From Ignelater luminosus (taxonomy: Eukaryota; Arthropoda; Insecta; Coleoptera; Elateridae): a DNA stretch of 64,000 nucleotides. The stretch is from assembly GCA_011009095.1 (NCBI GenBank), contig VTPC01090596.1:214097-278096 (forward strand), given 5' to 3'. The translations under genes were made by a program, and so were the position numbers. Numbering within the stretch: the first letter of the stretch is position 1; every line of letters starts with the position of its first letter. The notes beneath the pieces were generated by a model, which saw only the letters and a program-made list of their open reading frames with translations, was not told where the DNA came from and ran no database searches. Positions 39,501-48,500 of this stretch are shown one piece after another.

Positions 39501-42500
39501 GGAATTCTTCCATTTCGCTAATTTAATGAACGCAAGTATTACAGCCTATGTATTTCCAAAGATTAACTTGCAATCAGATTCTTCTAACTCTATTGCAGAC
39601 AAATAGTAAGGATTGCAGTGATTTAAAATCTAGTAAGCAAAAATCGCACTGAAAGTACATTCTGGTTTGCACATATAATCAAAATGTTTGCCGTAATTTT
39701 GGTCAAACTAAACGTCTCGTTTTGCAAACTGAAACTATAAATAACTTTGTACAAAAAAATTCAATCTGGTAAATTTATATCCAGCGCGCGGTTAAAATTA
39801 GTTTGAATATCCGTTTTTCAATTTCTATTGTTTTGGTGAAGCCATTTCACACATTTCAGTTTGGCAAAGCGATCTTAGCAAGTATCTTTTCTAAAATTTG
39901 TTGTTTCCTCTTTGTAAGTGCTGAATGGTAGCATATCTCATATCAGCCTAAAAAAAGTATAATATCATATTTGCTGCAGAATGCTATCTTCTCCTTACCG
40001 TACGTGGTTGATGCGTGGTGATGACTTTCGCTCCGGGAAACGACTCTCTCACGAGAAGAGCCCTGAGACACCTACCTCCCTCAGCCACCGTTTTACTCAC
40101 CCTCATATACAACTGTTGCCTCCGATGCGGCTACTTCCCGACCGCCTGGAAAGAGGCAACGGTGGTCATGATGCCCAAACCAGGAAAGCCTCCCACCAAC
40201 CCATCATCTTATCGACCCATTTCCCTTCTCAACGTTCTAGGTAAAGTGTTCGAGAGGATATTGACAAATAGACTCCGAGCACACCTAGACGCCCACGACC
40301 TCCTCCCAGAGCATCAAACAGGATTCCGTCCTGGCAGATCCACAACGGACCCCATTCTCCGCCTACACACCGACGTCTCGGTGGCCTTCAACTCAAGACG
40401 GTGCGTAACGGCCACATTCCTCGACATCGAGAGGGCCTTTGACAAGGTCTGGCACGAGGGGCTTCTCTTTAAGCTCCGAGCCGCCGAAATCCCCGCCTGC
40501 TTCGTCAGGTTAATCAGCAGTTTCCTGTCCGCCCGCCAACACCGCGTGCGAGTGCACTAGGCTAAGTCCAGGGTGTACACGCCGCGAGCCGGCGTCCCTC
40601 AGGGGTCCATCCTTTCTCCTCTTCTATTCATCTTCTTCTGCCACGACACAGCTCTGGGTGACGTCTCGAAGCTCCGCCGAAGGATCCAGAATCCTGGCGT
40701 ACGAACTAGGACGCCTGGAGACTTGGTTCCGGAAGTGGAGAGTCAGACCAAACCCCCAGAAAACCAACCTCATCTTATTCCGCCACCCCGACTACAACCA
40801 CACGGCCAGATTCGATCCCGACAACGTCCGCCTGGAACTGTGGGGCTCGCGCCTCCAACTTTCGTCATCTGTCAAATACCTTGGCATCACTTTCACCCGC
40901 ACGCTGAGATGGAGCGACGAGCTGAAGCACTGCCTGGACGTTGTCCAGCGGCGCAGCGGCTTGCTCTCTAGACTCTGCGGCGGCATTCCAGGCTGCCACC
41001 CTAGGACGCTACTTCACACCTACAAAACTTTCATAAGACCCGTGATCGACTACCGATTCACAGTCTTCGGCTCCGCACCGCCATATGCGATCAGAAGACT
41101 CCGACAGAAAGAGAGGGCCATCTGCAGGAGGATTTTCCGGCTGGAGCGCTTCTTCCCTTCGGAGGAAGTCTGCGACAGGGCGGGTATTCCTCCTGTAGAT
41201 GCGCGCCTCGAATTCATGAGGGGTCGATATGTGAGCAGGGCGGTCGAACAAAACAGAAAACACGTTCTCGACATCCTAAGAACCCGGGCTCCGGCCGCCC
41301 GCAGAAGACCCAAAAGAAAACCCAAACACCCGCCCTCCATCATGATGAGACGTGCCGAGAACCTCTCCCCCGAGTTGATGGACATACTTCTTGACACCCC
41401 ACTTATCTACAGATAAGTTCCCAACCACAGTCCTCCGCGAAACTACCGAGCAAAGTAGGCAGCGTTCTGGCGCCACGTTGCATTCGGGAGGTCCGGGACA
41501 TCCCCGGGCCTACTGTTCTCACTAGGGGTTTTCCGTGGTTTTCCCTAGTGGTCAAGGCAAATGCCGGAACAGAAATTTCCACGGACCCACCACCAACACC
41601 GAACTAACGCGCCGCGTCACCACCCCTTCTCCTCCGATGTTGCCACACCGAGGAACCGCCGCTGCACCACCACCCCACAACACCAAACTGCTGCTGTCGC
41701 TACACACAACTACCGCAGCCACACAATAAACACACACACACAGGATGAGCGCGAACCGAACCGTTCTCTAAGTCGCTGACGCCACAAAATTCCTCCCCTC
41801 ATCAGGCTGAAGAAGCTCCACGAGGAGCTTAAAACGGCCTCCCGCCTTCGGCGGGAATTTAACGATTAACTTGACTTGACTTGACTTGGTGATGACTTTA
41901 AAAATCTGATTGAAGTTTTGACTCAATATACGGAAATTTGTATTTAGATAGCTGGTTGCTTTTAACTATACTGTTTTGGTCTTTATTATAATGCAGGTCT
42001 TTCACTTCCCCAAGTCTTTGTTATTTGTGTTCGTGAACATGATGTATTACATAATCTCTACCCAGGTGTGTTAAATATTGAGCCCCATATTTAACACCTT
42101 TGGATTTGTTTTTCTTTAACAGTCGTAGATAAACTATCGTAGTTGACTCCATCCTCGTGGAAGATAATGGCCACTACATGCACGTTAAATAATTAAAGAA
42201 CTTTTCGTATTTGTCCGTATTTGGAAGTATTGATATATTGAATTGTAACTTAATTGTACTTTAACGCCTGAAGCATTGTTACGTGGGCATGAACATTTTC
42301 ATAAGAGCCTAAACAATTTTTTTGTATTTCAAGCACTTATAAAAGCTTCACTCACTCAACAGATTGTGCTTTGTGCTTGAGGGTTTCGTGTTTTAGTACG
42401 TATTTGGTAATTAGTGCTTTAAGCATTCAATTACTATATTTGCTAATTGAGGCGCCTTTTTAAAAGTGTTTGATGCTTGATAATTTGAAGTACCTTAGTT

Positions 42501-45500
42501 TATTGTTTGGAACTTGTTAATTGGAGGACTGCACCTCGGTGCTTCGTATAGCTGTGTTATAAAATATGTAAATTTTTTGTTGTTTCTTTCTATTTTTACT
42601 TTTACTTTTTTTTTGAAATTTAAAACTTTAGATTAGATCAAATAATACAAACTATAACCCATGTCTTAGTATACAGAATGTTTTTCTAACAGATGTTAAT
42701 TCAGTTGGTTTAGAAACTTGTTTGAAAAGTGAAAGTGAATTTTCTTAGAGTTTTTCGAAAACGCGACGTTCTCAAGATGCAAAACGTAAAAGTTTCATTT
42801 AAAAGTTCGCATCATTTATGATTTTTGTAAAAAAACGAATGACCATTTGAAAAAACAAGCATCTTGTACATATTTATTTTTTTATGATTCATTTCGTTTT
42901 TCCTAACTTAAAAGACCAACGAATAAATAATTAAACAGAATTTTTTGTACGTCATTTAAGTGTAGGTTTTGTTCTAAAAACAAGCTTGGTAATTACCTGA
43001 AATATTAACAAAATGTTACGTTAACAAATTATGACAGGTTTTAATTTATTCTTTTTGTACTTCTGAAAGAGTATCCGCAATAAAAACCTAGCAACTTTAT
43101 TTCCGGGGGTTAAATTAATTTGAAATGTCATTTTAACCGTTTAATTGGCCTCTGTTTATTTTTCAGTTACAAGTTTCCTCTTGACAATTTCTTTTTTTAA
43201 TGTAATTTAATATAATACAAAGTTTAAAATTTAAACGCATACAATGAAAATCGTATTAGAATTTTCAAGCTCGTTTAAACTTTGATAAGTTTTAAGCTTT
43301 TAAAATTTTTGTTTCAGCGTTCCACCAAGTGACCTTCTGTTGCGTTTAGGAGAACACGATCTCTCAACGGATAACGAGCCTTACATCCATCAGGAAAGGA
43401 GGGTGCAGATAGTAGCCTCACACCCCCAGTTCGACCCTAGAACTTTCGAATATGATCTAGCTCTACTAAGGTTTCACGATCCTGTACAATTTCAACCTAA
43501 CATAATTCCAGTGTGTGTCCCTAGCAGTGAAGAAAACTTTGTTGGTCGAACTGCGTATGTCACCGGATGGGGCAGGCTTTATGAAGGTTTGTAATTGTAT
43601 AAATACCCTCATAAATGCGATATTACCGTAACAAAGGCATCCAAATATGCGAATTTGAAAGACAAAACGGAGGTGGTTTTACGTTATGGTACTAGCAAAT
43701 TGTAGTTATATTGTTTGTTGGATTAATAATTCTGGAAAACTTATTACGTACAAAACATATGCATAAAACTTCTTATAATATCGTATTGATTTTCAGTTTG
43801 TTGGTAGTCAAAGAAATTTACCTGCTTGAAATTTAATTAAATTTCAAGGAGAACGAAGTTTTTGAATTAACCTCGTTCAGAAAATTTTCATTTTGCGAAA
43901 CTGCTTTGATGTTTATTTATAACTGACAATTTCAATTTATTTTGATTCTGTACTCCATGAAGCATTTAGAGGGCCTTAATTAAGGAATGAAATATTAGAC
44001 TGTCATTTGCAAAATTTATAATGTCGGGAAACACAATTAATAACTAAACTAATTAAAAACATCCTCTATAATTATATATATATAATATATGTAAGTATAA
44101 TTAATAGAGAGAACCTAAAAGATTGGTCACGGACTGCTCATGCTGTGCATTTATTGATTATTTGTTACCTATATAAAGCATTTTAACAATTACATACTCT
44201 TGAAAATGGCAACAATTAAAAAAGCAGAAAAATCTTCAGAAATTAAAATTAATTCTAGAGTGCTTTCCAAAATGCTTCTGTCTTTAGGGAACATAATTAA
44301 TCAAAGTGTAATACGAAAACCTGAATAACTAAGGGACGGGTTGTTGAAGGCAAATTGAAATCATAACACAAAACACTTCTAAAAAATCTAACTCGACTAG
44401 TCGGTTAGCCTTTGTATATATTCCATTAAAGTAATCGATTCAATTAGAAGTAATGAAATATTCAGGCTACGCAAGTACTGGCAAGTTATAAAGGTAACCC
44501 TAAGAGTATATGCGCGTCTCTTAGGGACGTTAACAAATAAAAATTAAGTCGCCAGGTGCATTTAGAAACAGTAGCAACTGGTTCAGAACTCTTTAAATCA
44601 GTACACAAAACTAAAGTTAGTTAATGGATTTGCTTAAGATTGTCATTGTAATTTAGAATTCTTATTATCAAGAGCACTTTTCTATATACTTACATATAAA
44701 TCCGTATTGTAAAGTTTTGAAACATTTTCAAATGCTAGAAAGTGAACAGGCTCATAAAGGAAACTATTCTGCTGATGGTAACTGATCTGCATTTGAGAGC
44801 TTTTTAAAGCCGACGTGTGGATAGTGTGCTGAGAAGGAAGCCATGGATCAACTAATTGCGCAATAATCAAATTAATCAGAGTAGAAAATTTTCAACATAG
44901 AAAGAGTTCATTATAATCTTGTAAAAGTCAGGGGACTTAATTTGATTAATTTCAGTATCTTTTTGGCCACGGCACAGCAACAACCTTTTACATTAGCACA
45001 TGCTTGCACCGGAGACTCAGATCCCGTATCAGGCTTTACTTTGAAAACGTTTCGGAATTTCTAGACCTATTGCATTGCTCTAAAACCTAAGCTTGGTTAA
45101 CACAAGACAGCTAAAGTAAATATGAAGACAACTTGCTTCTTTAGTTCCATGTTTCTTAAATCATGCTCAAATTGGTTTTGATAAAATATTAGACTGACTC
45201 TATTTAAACAAAAATCCAACGGGAAGTTTAAAGTCAGAGCCTTAGCTATGGGTAGGCAGAGTAGGCACCCGCCTAGGAGCGCAAGAAGCAAGGAGCGCCA
45301 TAAGAGCGCTAGGGAAACATAAAATTTTTTCTTACTAAAAGAAACGCAACTAAATAAGGGACAGTGATAAAAATAATTCGTTCGTTTAAAACCATCTATT
45401 CGCTGCAATTTTTGTGCATTTTTAAACAACAATTTGAATTTTTACTAAATTTATGACTGACACAAGCACACTAGGTTTTTATGGTCAACAAGTGTTTAGA

Positions 45501-48500
45501 ATTCTCGAATTTTAAGGAAAGAAATAAAAAGGCTGTAAGAGTAAGTTGGAAACGAGATAAAGACTTCCTCGGAGTTTTGGTAACAAAAGAACCTGTACGT
45601 GGAGATCATTAGAGTGCTATCCTATAACAAAAAATAGACACTTTTTTATAAAATCTTTCTACAGAATGTTACCAAATGGAGATATTGTTCACAGGAACTG
45701 GTTTTTTACCGTGTTGAACGCGATGCAGTTTTTTGTTTTCCTTGTTTGTTGTTTGGACTAGGCAGTAACCAAAAATGCGCTATAGACTTACAAACTTTTC
45801 AAGTAAATATCGACCAAAATCACTTTGTTACTGAAAAAATCCAAAAAATGATTATTTTCGAAACGAAGAAGAAATATTTTAAAATGCATTTTGCATGCAA
45901 TTTTGTTTTGCATAAAAAACAATGAGGCGAGGATCCGTCAAAAAATTGGGCACATAAATTCCGGAAAACTTTTACAAACAATAGAGCTGCTAAGTCATTA
46001 TAACCCTATCATTAAACATCACATGGACTTGGAAAACAAGTCAGCAAAATATTTTTTACCCCAAATTCAAAACGAACCTATTGCAATAGTTAGAATTGCT
46101 GTCAAAAACCGAATTGTATCAAAATTAAAACGTGCCAAGTATTTCACTGTCATTGTGGGTACAACTCCTGACGTATCTTATATAGAGTAACTTTCGTTTA
46201 TTATTAGATATGTTGAAAAGAATAAGGATGCGTGTACGATTGAAGAGCAATTTTTGGGAATTTTTAGAAATGAAGGAGAAAACTGGTTATGCTTTAGCTA
46301 ATATTATTGAAAAAGAATTAGCAGAATTAAGTCTTGATATTCGAAATATGAGAGGCCAGGCCTACCCTAATGGAGCCAATGTGGCTGGGCGATATCAGGG
46401 TGTTCACCTAGAATAGTATTAGAATTTTGTCCCATGTTCAGTACGCAATTTAAATTTAGTGGCGTTATATAGTGCCTCAGTTAACTATGACATAATCAAC
46501 TTTTTTGAAACAGTTCAAAACCTTCTTAATATTTTTGTGCACTCTGCAATCTGATGGGATAAGCTTAAATGTACGTTAAAATTAACATTAAAAGGATTTA
46601 ATGATATGAGGTTGTCTTCGAGTACATTAGCTCTAAGAGCAGTGATCACTCGATTCAAAAACCTTGTAGCATTCCTGCAAGAAATGACTAATTCAGCCAT
46701 TTACTCTGAGGACACTGTTAGTGAGGCGGAAAATTTTCAAAAAAGACCTCAGGCATTTCGAATTTGTCATTCTTTTGGTTATTTGGTATTTTGTTTTAAA
46801 AAACATTAATAAAGTAAATCTTTTGCGACAAAAAAAATGTGACAGTTGATATAAGGTGCAAATATATCAAAAGATTACTGGAAGAAAGCAAGAATTAAAG
46901 AAACGATTGTTTTGCTAAAACTGAGAGAGCTGCTAAGGATATATGCCAGAACTGTGATATTTCCATAGAACTCAAAGAAATGAGCAAAAGGAAAATCAAA
47001 AGAATGCGTGCCCGAAGAGCTTGGAACTGACTCTAATTTGACTACAGATGTGAAACAAAGGCAAATAATACTCTACGTTGTGGATTCCATAACTTCCCAA
47101 TTATGTGATCGTTATGAAAAGTTAAATAAACTCTGAGCTGATTTTGAGTATTTAAATGGTGCGTCGTTTTTAAAGATGAGCCTCAGCGACAAGTGTATTA
47201 AAGATTTGTGCATAAAATATCCAAGGGATCCCGTAGAGTTTCTGCAAGAAGCTGAAAGTTTTAGGCACAATTTATTAAATTAATTAAATATAGTTTTTTC
47301 ACTATTAGCGCACTAGCGTGAGGGGAGCGCAAAAGTGACGATTTGCCTATAATAAAATTGTGTTTAGTTACGGCCCTGTTTAAGGTTTTTTTTTAATAAG
47401 GTCGAGTAAAAATGCTGACAACTCACATGAAGTGGTTAATTAGCTATTGTCTGAACTGTAGCATTTTTTACCATTGGACATATTTCACAGTGGTCGAACA
47501 AAATGCTACATTTAAGCCTGGAACGCATCCTAATCAAATGGCCAATTTGCTCATTGCTCTCTGGGAGTCACGATAGCTTGGCTTAGAATCCTAAAAGTTA
47601 GAGTCTTGATCCAGAGGGTTACTATAATAACCAAGGGGTGAAAAATGAAATTGTTCTTTTCCTTTGCAATTTTAATTTTGAAAAGAAAAGAAGGATGATG
47701 TATGGTGCAAAGTGTAAAAGCAACAAGAAAGTAAATGAAATTTAAAGATACCTGCTTTGAAACGAGACTATTTCTAGAAATTACCAGACTGTGTGTCAGA
47801 TGTTTATAAAAGAGGAAATGTAGAAGGGTGCTATTTAGACTGAATTCCTGAAGACTATTCCTGAAGGAAGGACATCTATGGTTATTGTTACATCGGTGAT
47901 ACTAAAACAGCGATACTCTAGTAGAAATACTAGAGCTCTTTTGCATGAGCTAATATTGCGATGTTTCCCAAGACTTGTAGAACTTGTGATGACGACAGAA
48001 AACGAATGTAAGTACAGTTAGAAGATATTGGGTGTTAAAGTTTGGCAATTTCTAATTACAGTTTGATTATTTGACTTTGTCTTAGACATTTTTGTTTACC
48101 GTGGTTGGCTTTTTTTTGATATGAAGGGCTGATTTCAAAATAATTTTTTTCCCGACACTATTCAGCATTCTTTTCATTGTGGAATAAGCTTTTAAGTATT
48201 TAATTCTATATACTAATTATGTTAGTTTTTTTTATTAGCAGAGCCTATTTTTAGTCATTTGCCTTGGAGGAAATTTTAAACAAACTCTCAAGTATAGAAT
48301 TAATGCACCCATTGGAAATAGTGACTTCATCTTATAAGAATCGATAAGTAACATCACTGAGCCACTGAGACACCTATAATGTATTTGACGGTATATAGGT
48401 TTATGAGTATGAACAAATTCAAATTAAAACAGTAGAAGAACAAGGTGTTTCAAGAGTCCCATTGTTGTTTCCATCGTATTCTGTGATTCTTAACTATAAA

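Noticed and set aside
39981-40244. 87-codon frame starting in the flank of the GC-rich LINE
   Set aside because: It begins in unique intron sequence and runs into the LINE in the wrong frame. The reverse transcriptase motifs are in another frame.
41535-41779. Overlapping Pro/Thr/His-rich frames on both strands
   Set aside because: They lie in the 3' untranslated part of the GC-rich LINE, and low stop density there follows from base composition.
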